DNA of 64,000 nucleotides from assembly GCA_023336205.1 (NCBI GenBank), contig JALQCR010000026.1:1-64000 (forward strand), written 5' to 3'. Shown here piece by piece: positions 9,046-16,939 of this stretch; positions within the stretch are counted from its first letter, which is position 1, and each line of letters starts with the position of its first letter. The position numbers were made by a program, and so were the translations under genes. The notes beneath the pieces were generated by a model. The model was given only the letters and a program-made list of their open reading frames with translations. It did not search any database and was not told where the DNA came from. Origin of the DNA: Pseudanabaena sp. Salubria-1. GTDB lineage: Bacteria; Cyanobacteriota; Cyanobacteriia; Pseudanabaenales; Pseudanabaenaceae.

Positions 9046-9420
9046 AATCTTTACGAAGTGTAGTTTTTGTTAATATCATTAATTATTCGCGCCCATAGAT
9101 ATAGAAAGAATAGAACTGTAGATACTGTCTTACTGACTGATGTTACGTGGAACGCAGATGATGAATCTCCTACTGCTAGCGTGACAGGGCAAGCACGGGG
9201 GCATTGCCCCTACCTTTACAATTTCAGAACTAGTAGGGGCTGCGCCCCCGTGCTTGCCCCCAACCTTGAGGGTCGCAGGAATTCCTTCCACGTAACATCA
9301 GTTACTGAAACAAATTGCTGGGGGCGCAAATCAAACAAACCCTAATGTAGATTTTGTTTGATTATTCGGATAAATTTGCGCGGCAAGATAATTAAAGGCG
9401 GTGCTTTGCACCGCCTTTAA
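9046..9420. other. Gene-free gap between arsR and ccaA
   Basis: Apart from the 167-bp MITE and the hairpin at its right end, I see no gene in this stretch. Confidence 0.6.
9136..9302. mobile_element. 167-bp MITE with 17-bp terminal inverted repeats
   Basis: Perfect 17-bp terminal inverted repeats (9136-9152 and 9286-9302) are flanked on both sides by TACTG (9131-9135 and 9303-9307), a likely 5-bp target duplication. Inside is a second, nearly perfect inverted repeat built on GGGCAAGCACGGGGGC, so the whole element can fold into one long hairpin. It has no coding capacity; the open frame across it is an artefact. Confidence 0.75.
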
Positions 9421-9429
9421 TTATCTTGC
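9383..9429. terminator. Hairpin terminator after ccaA
   Basis: A 22-bp stem (9383-9404 with 9408-9429), loop TTT, core GGTGCTTTGCACC. It overlaps the ccaA stop codon on the minus strand. Confidence 0.7.
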
Positions 9430-10215
9430 TGAACCGCGATAGATGCGATTGGCTTGCTCAAGGGACATCCATGAAGCTAAATCACCAGGATTTTTAGGTT
9501 GAGATTTGGTTGCATCGTTCTGATAGGCAGATGGAATTGGTGGGGCATCAGTATGCACAAAATGTTCGTTGGATGCACTGCTCGCATTGGCTAACAGAGT
9601 TTGGGGAACTTCAAACTCATCGGTTTCAGGATTGTAGGCAAGTACTTCACCAGTCTCAATGTCATAGATCCAGCCAAAAATAGACATCTTGTTTTGATGC
9701 AATTTAGATCGAATCACGGGATAGGTTTTCAGGTTTTCAATTTGGGTGACGACATTTTCTGCCATCGTAATCGTCATCAGTTCTTCGCCTTTGATGTCGG
9801 CATAATTTTCTTGAATCAAGCGGCGGGTTGACTCAGCATGTTGTAGCCATTCATAGACCAGAGGCATTTCGGTTCTCAGCTTTTCTAGCTTGAGTAAACC
9901 TTTCATCGCACCACAGTTAGAATGTCCGCAAATAATTACTTGCTCAATGCCCAGCACATGGATCGCATATTCGATCGCAGCGCCTTCACCGCCATTAGCT
10001 GCCCCAAAGGGCGGTACTAAATTCCCTGCATTACGAATTACAAACAGTTCGCCAACACCTGACTGAGTAATGAGATGCGGCACAATCCGCGAATCGGAGC
10101 AAGTGATAAACAATACTCGCGGTTTTTGACCTTCGGCAAGTTGTTCAAAAATCTCTTGATTGGCAGGGAAATAGGACGATTGAAACTTGTGTAAACCCTT
10201 TAGTAGCTTTCTCAT
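9421..10215 (-). CDS. ccaA: Beta-class carbonic anhydrase, CcaA type
   Basis: A 264-aa enzyme that interconverts CO2 and bicarbonate with a catalytic zinc. The zinc ligands C39, H98 and C101 and the D41-R43 dyad (CSDSR) are present, at the same numbering as I recall for the carboxysomal CcaA of Synechocystis. The roughly 60-residue C-terminal extension after the catalytic fold is also typical of CcaA, where it helps recruit the enzyme to the carboxysome through CcmM. The gene is monocistronic, with a hairpin at its end. No other carboxysome gene is in the window, so carboxysome location is inferred from family features. Confidence 0.9.
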   Translation of the reverse strand: MRKLLKGLHKFQSSYFPANQEIFEQLAEGQKPRVLFITCSDSRIVPHLITQSGVGELFVIRNAGNLVPPFGAANGGEGAAIEYAIHVLGIEQVIICGHSNCGAMKGLLKLEKLRTEMPLVYEWLQHAESTRRLIQENYADIKGEELMTITMAENVVTQIENLKTYPVIRSKLHQNKMSIFGWIYDIETGEVLAYNPETDEFEVPQTLLANASSASNEHFVHTDAPPIPSAYQNDATKSQPKNPGDLASWMSLEQANRIYRGSAR

Positions 10216-10297
10216 ATACCAGTGTTGACGTAGGATGCAGCAATTTATTGCTTATTGTTTAGTGTATAGCGGTTTGCGCTCTAGCTAAAACCAAATC

Positions 10298-10336
10298 ATA
10301 ATTTAAAAGCCTTGCTTAGCAAGGCTTTTAAATTAT
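10298..10336. terminator. Hairpin between hypothetical gene and ccaA
   Basis: A 19-bp stem (10298-10316 with 10318-10336) with core GCCTTGCTTAGCAAGGC. It touches the stop of the 10336-10698 gene. The upstream bases AGCGGTTTGCGCTC resemble the flank of the TTACAGC element family, so this may be a degenerate member. Confidence 0.6.
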
Positions 10337-10698
10337 CAAACTTGAGGAATCGCGCACCATATTGATCGCGTCAACTGAAAGCCAAGCTTTACCGATAGGC
10401 GATCTCCACTGCTCAGATGCAACCGAGTTTTTTGTAAGATCTCCTGAGTAGCACAATATATTCTCGCCACTGCATATCTACGGTTAGGGAGCATGACTCG
10501 TAGAAGTATCAATGTGCCACTTGACCATGCGATCGTCCGAAATTTAGTATCTTTCTTGGGATCAATCCATTGAAACCTTTTGCCACTAGCTTTCAAATAG
10601 GCTCCAAAATCGCTCATTACCACAGGTATATTTGTCAGCATAGAGTTTATAGATTGACTTGACTGAGAATATTTCCAAAAATATTTAGAAATATTCAT
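10336..10698 (-). CDS. Hypothetical protein, 120 aa
   Basis: I do not recognise this protein. It is a mixed alpha/beta 120-residue chain with no signal peptide or membrane segment. The middle (about 45-90) is basic and strand-rich, ending GDRLSVKLGFQL. Its frame runs neatly into a terminator-like hairpin and it has its own upstream gap, which favours a real gene over a chance frame. Its product may start later than residue 1, for example at Met20 or Met28. Function unknown. Confidence 0.5.
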   Translation of the reverse strand: MNISKYFWKYSQSSQSINSMLTNIPVVMSDFGAYLKASGKRFQWIDPKKDTKFRTIAWSSGTLILLRVMLPNRRYAVARIYCATQEILQKTRLHLSSGDRLSVKLGFQLTRSIWCAIPQV

Positions 10699-10823
10699 CT
10701 ATTATCCTTCAAAAATCAATAGCTCTTTGGCTGAAATGATTATTTAGTTTATAAAAAAAGCTAAAATCGCGGAGATACGCTTTGCGTGTTTTAATTCGTA
10801 TTGCTGTACACACAAAGGAAATC

Positions 10824-12209
10824 ATGGCAGTAGATCTGACTCGCGTTCAACCACCTCTCAAAGTTTATCCGCCCAAAGCCAATCAATTTATATTGAAAAT
10901 CATACGGCTGTTAACGCCTTTTTGGCTGCGGTGGCAATGTGGTATCAAGCAGATTGAAACCCGATATGTTGATCGCCTTGTTGAGGCAACAAAAAAGTTT
11001 CAGGATGGCAAATCACGATATATGCTTGCTTTTCGGCATCCCTCTACGGATGATCCCTTTGCGATGTTATATCTGCTCGCCTATGCTGTGCCAGAAGAGG
11101 CGCGTGATATGGGCATCAAGTTAACGACATTGCCCCATAGCGGGTTTGTGTACGATCGCGGCATTTCTCTATGGGCTGGAGATTACGTCAATTGGTTATT
11201 CCCAGCATTAGGAGGGATTTCCATTTTTCGCGGTAAGCTCGATCGCTTCGCACTAAATTGGATGCGCAAACAAATTACGCATGGTGAAGTGCCTCTCTCG
11301 ATGGCTCCTGAAGGTGGTACAAATGGCAAAAGTGAAACAGTTGCTGAACTAGAACCAGGGATCGCTCAGATTGGATTTTGGGCTGCCGAGGATTTGCACA
11401 AAGAAGGGCGTACAGAGGAAATGTTAATCATTCCTGTGGGGATTCAATACGAATATTCGACTCAGGCTTGGGGCAAAATCGATCAAACAATCATCACGAT
11501 TGAAAAAGAATGTGGAATTATTAAACCCGCGATTACGCCTGATAACCGCTATCAAAGACTTTACGATTTGGGTAGTTATCTAGTGAAATGGGTTAGTGAT
11601 TATTACAAGGCTTTCTATGGCAACTATGTCAAATTTAACAGCGAAAATACTAATCCCGATAATTTAGCCGCGAATTTGGGGGAACTAGCTGATCGCATTT
11701 TGAGTGTTGCGGAAATGAGTTTTGGGATCAAGGCAAAGGGTTCCCCAATAGATCGCTGCCGCCGCCTCGAACAGGCAGGATGGGATCGGATTTTTCGTAA
11801 TGACATTAATGATATTGAGAAATTATCTGGCGTGGAGCGTGGCTTTGCTGATCAATTAGCACTCGAAGCGAGCTATAGCAACTGGCATATGCGAATCGCT
11901 GAAAGTATCATCGGTGTCACCAGTGACTATGTTCGCCAGCATCCTAGCCCTAGTCGCTATATTGAAGTTTTGAAATTAATGTGGAGCGTGTTACAGCGCG
12001 TTACTGAGCGTAATCAAGATTCAGCTTTTAAGGAAACTCCTAATTTTGGCGATCGCAAATTAACGATCTCAGTTGCGGAGCCTTTATCAGTTTCAGATCA
12101 TCTAGCCGAATATCAATCCAGCCGCGCCGCTGCCAAGGAATGCACCCGCAAACTCACTGAAGATATACATCGGGCGATGAAAGATTTGGTCGTGCCATCA
12201 GTAATGTAA
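10824..12209 (+). CDS. Glycerol-phosphate-type acyltransferase (PlsC-like)
   Basis: A 461-aa protein with the PlsC/acyltransferase signature: HPSTDD (H72, D77, the HX4D catalytic pair) and a PEGG block near residue 163 that fits the acceptor-binding PEGT motif. It probably esterifies an acyl group to a glycerophosphate or related lipid at the membrane. The C-terminal half is an unassigned helical extension. I use ATG 10824, which has AAGGA five bases upstream, rather than a TTG 14 codons earlier that lacks a ribosome binding site. Acceptor and pathway step are not determined. Confidence 0.82.
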   Translation: MAVDLTRVQPPLKVYPPKANQFILKIIRLLTPFWLRWQCGIKQIETRYVDRLVEATKKFQDGKSRYMLAFRHPSTDDPFAMLYLLAYAVPEEARDMGIKLTTLPHSGFVYDRGISLWAGDYVNWLFPALGGISIFRGKLDRFALNWMRKQITHGEVPLSMAPEGGTNGKSETVAELEPGIAQIGFWAAEDLHKEGRTEEMLIIPVGIQYEYSTQAWGKIDQTIITIEKECGIIKPAITPDNRYQRLYDLGSYLVKWVSDYYKAFYGNYVKFNSENTNPDNLAANLGELADRILSVAEMSFGIKAKGSPIDRCRRLEQAGWDRIFRNDINDIEKLSGVERGFADQLALEASYSNWHMRIAESIIGVTSDYVRQHPSPSRYIEVLKLMWSVLQRVTERNQDSAFKETPNFGDRKLTISVAEPLSVSDHLAEYQSSRAAAKECTRKLTEDIHRAMKDLVVPSVM

Positions 12210-12232
12210 ATAAACTATTTTAAGCGTCGCCT

Positions 12233-12315
12233 AAGATCCCCCCCAGCCCCCCTTGTAAAGGGGGGGGGATTTTTATTCTTCCCCCTTTACAAGGGGGATT
12301 GAGGGGGATCTCTTA
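12233..12315. repeat. G/C-run inverted repeat between acyltransferase and tsaD
   Basis: An imperfect inverted repeat built from CCCCCTTGTAAAGGGGG-type arms with GATCCCCC outer ends. It lies between two convergent genes. It resembles short palindromic repeats that are scattered widely in cyanobacterial genomes and may serve as a terminator. Confidence 0.6.
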
Positions 12316-12326
12316 GAGTTTTTTAT

Positions 12327-13352
12327 TTACGCATATAGGCTTTGACAATCTTCGAGATTGAGGCGCGATCGCGTTGCAATATTCATTGACGAAGTTTCGC
12401 CACGCGCGAGATGAATCGCCCCTGCGCAGCCAATCATCGCGGCATTGTCCGTACAAAGACTCAAGGGCGGAAAAACTGCCCGAATGTCCTGCTCTGCGGC
12501 ACTGCTCACAAGGCGCGATCGCAATGCACTATTTGCCGCTACACCGCCAACTGCCACGATTGTCGATAAGTTGTGTTCAACTGCACATTTAATCGTGCGG
12601 TTTACTAGAGCAGCAGCAACAGTTTCTTGAAAACTCGCGGCAATATCAGCGATCGGTAACTCTTCGCCATTGGGACTAAGCTTTTGGGTCAAGCGTAATA
12701 CTGCGGTTTTTAAACCACTAAAGCTAGAGTCATAGGGGAAATCAGGAATACGCCCCTGCGGTAATTTGTATGCCTTGGGATCTCCCGCGATCGCAATCTT
12801 GTCAATTGCTGGCCCCCCTGGATAGCCCAAACCTAGCAAACGCGCAACTTTATCAAATGCTTCACCAGCAGCATCATCGCGAGTTTTGCCCATTACCTGA
12901 TAGTCGGTATAGTCCTTGACTAAAATAATGCTGCTATGTCCACCTGAAACTAATAGACATAAAAATGGCGGCTCTAAAGTGGGATCAGCCAATAAAGCTG
13001 AACAGATATGTCCTTCAAGGTGATGCACTGCTATCAGAGGCTTTTTGTGTAACATCGCCAAGGTTTTTGCAGCAGTCACGCCGATCATCAGTGAACCAAT
13101 TAGCCCTGGGGCAGTCGTCACCGCAATCCCATCAATCTCAGCCCAAGTTTTTCCTGATTCGCGATAGGCAAGTGCGATCGCAGGATTAATCGTTTCCACA
13201 TGTTGCCGTGCTGCAATCTCAGGCACAACGCCGCCATAAAGCGCATGGGTTAAAATTTGCGATGAAACTACGCTACTAAGAATTTGGCGATCGCATACAA
13301 CCGCCGCCGCCGTTTCATCACAGCTAGATTCGATCGCAAGAATAGTTGGCAT
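12327..13352 (-). CDS. tsaD: tRNA N6-threonylcarbamoyladenosine transferase TsaD
   Basis: A 341-aa universal enzyme that, with TsaB and TsaE, transfers threonylcarbamoyl to A37 of ANN-decoding tRNAs. The N-terminal ASKHA motif ILAIESSCDETAAA is intact, and the metal-binding HLEGH motif gives H111 and H115. The nucleotide-binding SGGHSSI block and the C-terminal DNAAMIG, with the last metal-binding Asp, are present. Length matches the family. It is divergent from psaF; the 192-bp gap between them holds a perfect hairpin. Confidence 0.97.
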   Translation of the reverse strand: MPTILAIESSCDETAAAVVCDRQILSSVVSSQILTHALYGGVVPEIAARQHVETINPAIALAYRESGKTWAEIDGIAVTTAPGLIGSLMIGVTAAKTLAMLHKKPLIAVHHLEGHICSALLADPTLEPPFLCLLVSGGHSSIILVKDYTDYQVMGKTRDDAAGEAFDKVARLLGLGYPGGPAIDKIAIAGDPKAYKLPQGRIPDFPYDSSFSGLKTAVLRLTQKLSPNGEELPIADIAASFQETVAAALVNRTIKCAVEHNLSTIVAVGGVAANSALRSRLVSSAAEQDIRAVFPPLSLCTDNAAMIGCAGAIHLARGETSSMNIATRSRLNLEDCQSLYA

Positions 13353-13362
13353 TACTAAACAA

Positions 13363-13411
13363 AATTAAGATGATCTAACTGCCGCATCGCGGCAGTTAGA
13401 TCATCTTAATT
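13363..13411. repeat. Perfect 23-bp hairpin in divergent tsaD/psaF promoter region
   Basis: Arms 13363-13385 and 13389-13411, loop ATC, core GCCGCATCGCGGC. It lies upstream of both divergent genes, so it cannot be the terminator of either. Confidence 0.7.
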
Positions 13412-13544
13412 GATAATTTACTTTACAGGATGTGAAGATTGCTTTACCAAGGCGCGATCGCTGATATAGGATCTGAGGCTAAGTTCTCAAACGAAAATCT
13501 CGTTATTTTTGCCTATCTTATCAAAGGTAAATTAAGGTCAGTCC

Positions 13545-14120
13545 ATGAAAAGACTTTTTGCTCTCATTCTAGTTATTAGCCTGTGGTTTGGCATTAGCCT
13601 TGCTGCAACGCCTGCTGCATACGCAGAATTCTCATTCAATGCTTTGACTCCCTGTGCAACCTCCTCTGCTTTTCAAGATCGCTTGACAAGTGAAGTTGAT
13701 GGTTACACAGCCCGTCTAGCTAACTTCAAAGCTGGTAGCGGCCCTGCTGAATACCTCAAAGGTAAAATTGCTCAAACCGAAGCTCGCTTTGCAAAATATG
13801 CTAACTCTGGCTTGCTCTGCGGTGAAGATGGTCTACCTCACTTGATCAGCGATGGTCGTTGGAGTCACGCTGGCGAATTCACCATTCCTGCCTTGATGTT
13901 TCTATTCATCACAGGTTGGATCGGCTGGGTTGGTCGTGCTTATCTGATTGCAATTCGTAAAGATCCAGCAACCGCAGCTCAAAAGGAAATCATCATCGAT
14001 CTTCCTCTTGCTATTAAATGTATGCTGACTGGCTTTGCATGGCCTCTTGCTGCGCTCAAAGAGTTTGGCACTGGCGAACTGTTGGCTCCTGAAAATGAAG
14101 TTACCGTTTCGCCTCGCTAG
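13545..14120 (+). CDS. psaF: Photosystem I subunit III (PsaF)
   Basis: A 191-aa precursor of the PSI subunit that lines the lumenal plastocyanin/cytochrome c6 docking side. Residues 1-27 form a cleavable signal peptide (cut after AYA). The mature chain has a lumenal domain with C37 and C92, likely a disulfide, and the conserved GLPHLI...GRW.H..EF block. It then has the transmembrane helix IPALMFLFITGWIGWVGRAY and a second hydrophobic stretch near the C-terminus. An AAGG-type ribosome binding site precedes the ATG. psaJ follows in the same direction, as in most cyanobacteria. The C-terminal tail (GELLAPENEVTVSPR) is longer than I expect for the family. Confidence 0.97.
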   Translation: MKRLFALILVISLWFGISLAATPAAYAEFSFNALTPCATSSAFQDRLTSEVDGYTARLANFKAGSGPAEYLKGKIAQTEARFAKYANSGLLCGEDGLPHLISDGRWSHAGEFTIPALMFLFITGWIGWVGRAYLIAIRKDPATAAQKEIIIDLPLAIKCMLTGFAWPLAALKEFGTGELLAPENEVTVSPR

Positions 14121-14150
14121 TTTTTATATCTAGCGATCGCTTTGCTAACT

Positions 14151-14190
14151 TTTCCAGAGTGTTGCGACAAGTGTTTTAACACTCTGGAAA
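14151..14190 (+). promoter_or_regulatory. psaF-psaJ intergenic hairpin
   Basis: A 13-bp stem (14151-14163 with 14178-14190) and 14-nt loop lies between psaF and psaJ, with no following U-run. It may be a processing or stability element that sets different psaF and psaJ mRNA levels. Inferred from position. Confidence 0.5.
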
Positions 14191-14221
14191 AAATTCAAAA
14201 CTATCTAAAAGGAGAACTCCA

Positions 14222-14338
14222 TTGAACGGCTTTTTATCTTCTGCTCCTGTCTTGGCTGCTGTATGGCTCACAATCACCGCTGGTGTATTGATCGAAGCTA
14301 ACCGCTTATTCCCTGACACCTTGACATTCCCTTTCTAA
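14222..14338 (+). CDS. psaJ: Photosystem I subunit IX (PsaJ), TTG start
   Basis: A 38-aa single-helix PSI subunit that packs against PsaF. The translation begins MNGFLSSAPVLAAVWLTI and includes the conserved ANRLFPD near the end, which matches PsaJ. No ATG is available; TTG at 14222 follows a strong AAAAGGAG ribosome binding site (14207-14214) at a good spacing, so this is a clear non-ATG start. The helix spans about residues 8-26. It is co-directional with psaF, with 101 bases between them. Confidence 0.92.
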   Translation: MNGFLSSAPVLAAVWLTITAGVLIEANRLFPDTLTFPF

Positions 14339-14349
14339 ATCTTTAGAAG

Positions 14350-14380
14350 CTTTAACTTAAGAGCATTGCTTTTAAGTTAA
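14350..14380 (+). terminator. Hairpin after psaJ
   Basis: A stem pairing TTAACTTAAGAG with CTTTTAAGTTAA, with a short loop, lies just downstream of the psaJ stop. Confidence 0.45.
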
Positions 14381-14400
14381 AAACATAGATTTCACAACAA

Positions 14401-14437
14401 AAAAAGAGCTAGGGCGTTTAACGCCCTAGCTCTTTTT
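14401..14437. terminator. Strong psaFJ terminator
   Basis: An 18-bp stem (14401-14418 with 14420-14437), A5 at the left and T5 at the right, followed by a T-rich stretch. A good rho-independent terminator for psaFJ. Confidence 0.8.
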
Positions 14438-14486
14438 GTTTTCTATGTTACTGCGTGCAAATTTTGCCTAGGACACAAAACCAAAA

Positions 14487-14530
14487 AAAAGGAATGGCGG
14501 CGCAAAGCACCGTCATTCCTTTTTTTTTTG
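14487..14530. terminator. Terminator of PhoX-like gene
   Basis: Hairpin with A8/T8 outer arms and GGAATGGCGG...CCGTCATTCC inner arms around a GCAAAGC core, just after the minus-strand phosphatase gene. One mismatch in the stem. Confidence 0.7.
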
Positions 14531-14546
14531 TAAAGGGGCTGGAAGT

Positions 14547-16778
14547 TTAAATAGAACTGTTATCAATCTTACGAATGGCAACTACCGCAGGCTTAGGTGG
14601 ATCATTTGGCTTTAGTGTTGGCCAATTGGAACCAATGGGAACCTTACGGGTTTGCGTAAACTCTTTGCCATTAGTGGTTCTCATCGCAAATTTACGGGAT
14701 TCAAATGCCATATTATTGCGCGTACCATTGATTTCCCCTGGGTGCTGCACCGCTAAGAAAAGCGTCTGTTGATCGCTAGAGAAAAATGGCCCTGTGATTT
14801 CGGATTCCATTGGTCCAAATCCAAATAGAAATGCTTTACCCGTATCTGCACCAGAGGTTGGTACAAACCAAATCGAACTGTTGCCGTAAAGTCCGCGTAA
14901 ATTTGATTGACTGACAGGTTTTCCATCTTTGTCTTGGCGACTAGGAACAGCGCGATTGTACTTGTCACTTGATGTATCAGTTACCATCCAAAGATGACCG
15001 CCACGATCGATCACTAGGTTGTCAGGATTGGTAAAACCAAGACCACCTTCGGCAGGTTCACCACCTGTAGCAATCATCGACCATTTGAAGTTCATCGCCT
15101 CAGGCTTATTGCTTTCTTCATTTAAACGCATGATCCAGCCATATTCGTAAGCTTTCCCATCTTTACCCTTAAAGATGCGTAAATCTGGGCTACCATCACT
15201 GTCACTAGCAGAACCTGAAGTAAAGGCAATAAATAATGTCCCATTTGTAGCCACTTCAGTATCTTCAGGACGCGCTGTACAGGTTGCCCCAACGGCATTA
15301 GCCGCATAGTGGGCATCGATCAAAATTGCGCCTTGCTTCTCGCGATCGCTACCAACATATAGATCCCCTAAAGTTTTGAATTTGGATCTAAATTCTGCAA
15401 TCTCCTCTTCTTTAGTTGCATTAAAAATTCCACCTTCAGGTCGTTTAGGCAGAGGCAACATTTTTCCTGCGAGGACATCGATTTTGTGAGGATTGATCGG
15501 GGTTAGAGGATTTAGAGCGATCCAACTGCCCGTCCCATCGGCATTAAACTTGGCTGCATAAAGCATTCCCAATTCTAAAAGTTTAGAATTTGCCTTGTCT
15601 TTAGGGTCTGTAACAACACCTTTACTGACAAATTTATAGAGATGTCCACCACGGCGATCGCAGCCAGAATAAAATACTAAAGGTTTACCCGCTTCAGCTC
15701 GAATGCCCACGGCTTCATGCCGATAGCGCCCTAGCCAAGTATGCTTAGTTCCAAAATCATTGGGATTGGCGGGATCGATCTCGACCATCCAACCATATTT
15801 ATTAGCAGCTAGACCAAATACATTCGCAACACCAACTAGCTCGCCATCATCTTTGGTGAATTTCCTTTTGCTGGGATTGAAGGAAGTTCCATCGGGCATT
15901 ACCTCCTCTGGTACAAAATATTGATAGTTCTCTTCGGCGCTGAATACAGTTCCCCAAGGAGTAGTCCCGCCAGCACAGTTATTAAATGTGCCGATAATGC
16001 GATCGCCAAGTTTATCCGTATAGCCTAAACCCTTAACCTTACGGAAAATTTCCACTGCTGCACCTGTTGACTTGAGGAATCGCCCATCTTCTAACCCTGA
16101 GATCCCAGTTATACGACGGTCAGCTTTAGAATTAGTGCGCTCCCACTTGCCATCGTCATTAAGCTTTACCGAAATTACGCCAATACCAAGATCGATCAAG
16201 GCTTCTTTGGAGATCAATTTAATTTTGTCTTTGAGTGGATTACTGTCCGCTAATGACCAAGCATCAATATCTTTGCTACCCATAGCTTTGAGTTGATCGG
16301 CTACTTCAGTAAATGGCAAAGACTTACCAATGACTTGGGAGAAAGATTGTTCCCAAGGAATGCTGCTGATGTATTCAAAATTGACGGTTAGATAACCTTC
16401 ATTTTTACTGGTTTCAACCAGCGATAAATAATCATTGTTATAGCCAAATCGCGAGTCTCCAACTGGATCGCCCCATGCTGCGATCACATCATAGACAAAT
16501 CCTTCAGGAAGAACTAGATTGTCAATTACTTCAGCATTTTTGTAAGCCTGACTCTGTTTCGATGGATCGATCATGTCTGTGAGCAAGGGCATTACGCCCT
16601 TAGTAGGCTTGAAACTCAGCTTTGAGGATGTTGCTGCAAAAGCCTCACTGCCTTCCTCAGGTTGCATGAAAGGCATGGAAAATTTGAGGATTTGGCGATC
16701 TCGGGGAGATGCACCAAGCAGCACCGCGCCACTAATTCCACCAATAAAAGTTAGGAAATCTCTGCGGTTAATGGTCAT
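14547..16778 (-). CDS. PhoX-like phosphatase (DUF839), Tat-exported
   Basis: A 743-aa protein with a twin-arginine signal (NRRDFLTFIGG, then a hydrophobic stretch ending near residue 23), so it would be exported folded. The rest fits the DUF839/PhoX beta-propeller family: blocks such as NNCAGGTTPWGTVFSAEEN, a repeated WxGRYRHEAVG segment and a C-terminal PFFSSDQQTLFLAVQHPGE. PhoX enzymes are calcium- and iron-dependent secreted phosphomonoesterases used under phosphate limitation. Substrate is not proven, and DUF839 also includes uncharacterised members. It is divergent from an FAD oxidoreductase gene; I could not pick out a clear Pho box. Confidence 0.88.
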   Translation of the reverse strand: MTINRRDFLTFIGGISGAVLLGASPRDRQILKFSMPFMQPEEGSEAFAATSSKLSFKPTKGVMPLLTDMIDPSKQSQAYKNAEVIDNLVLPEGFVYDVIAAWGDPVGDSRFGYNNDYLSLVETSKNEGYLTVNFEYISSIPWEQSFSQVIGKSLPFTEVADQLKAMGSKDIDAWSLADSNPLKDKIKLISKEALIDLGIGVISVKLNDDGKWERTNSKADRRITGISGLEDGRFLKSTGAAVEIFRKVKGLGYTDKLGDRIIGTFNNCAGGTTPWGTVFSAEENYQYFVPEEVMPDGTSFNPSKRKFTKDDGELVGVANVFGLAANKYGWMVEIDPANPNDFGTKHTWLGRYRHEAVGIRAEAGKPLVFYSGCDRRGGHLYKFVSKGVVTDPKDKANSKLLELGMLYAAKFNADGTGSWIALNPLTPINPHKIDVLAGKMLPLPKRPEGGIFNATKEEEIAEFRSKFKTLGDLYVGSDREKQGAILIDAHYAANAVGATCTARPEDTEVATNGTLFIAFTSGSASDSDGSPDLRIFKGKDGKAYEYGWIMRLNEESNKPEAMNFKWSMIATGGEPAEGGLGFTNPDNLVIDRGGHLWMVTDTSSDKYNRAVPSRQDKDGKPVSQSNLRGLYGNSSIWFVPTSGADTGKAFLFGFGPMESEITGPFFSSDQQTLFLAVQHPGEINGTRNNMAFESRKFAMRTTNGKEFTQTRKVPIGSNWPTLKPNDPPKPAVVAIRKIDNSSI

Positions 16779-16809
16779 GTTTTTAATAATTTCCTGATGC
16801 TATGGCTTT

Positions 16810-16868
16810 AGCCAAGCCCAAGAGAGAGTTGCGGTGCTTAGCGCCGCAACTCTCTCTTGGGCTTGGCT
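16810..16868. repeat. Perfect 25-bp hairpin in divergent phosphatase/oxidoreductase gap
   Basis: Arms 16810-16834 and 16844-16868 with a 9-nt loop (TGCTTAGCG). It lies upstream of both divergent genes, so it is not a simple terminator. Confidence 0.7.
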
Positions 16869-16939
16869 TCGTAAGAGTTTGTCAATGCCTCTAACTCTAG
16901 CGTCATGAGTTTAAGGCAAGGTAAACTTATGGTTAGGAT

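Noticed and set aside
9067..9345. 92-aa plus-strand frame
   Set aside because: Most of it lies inside the 167-bp MITE; the protein sequence mirrors the palindrome.
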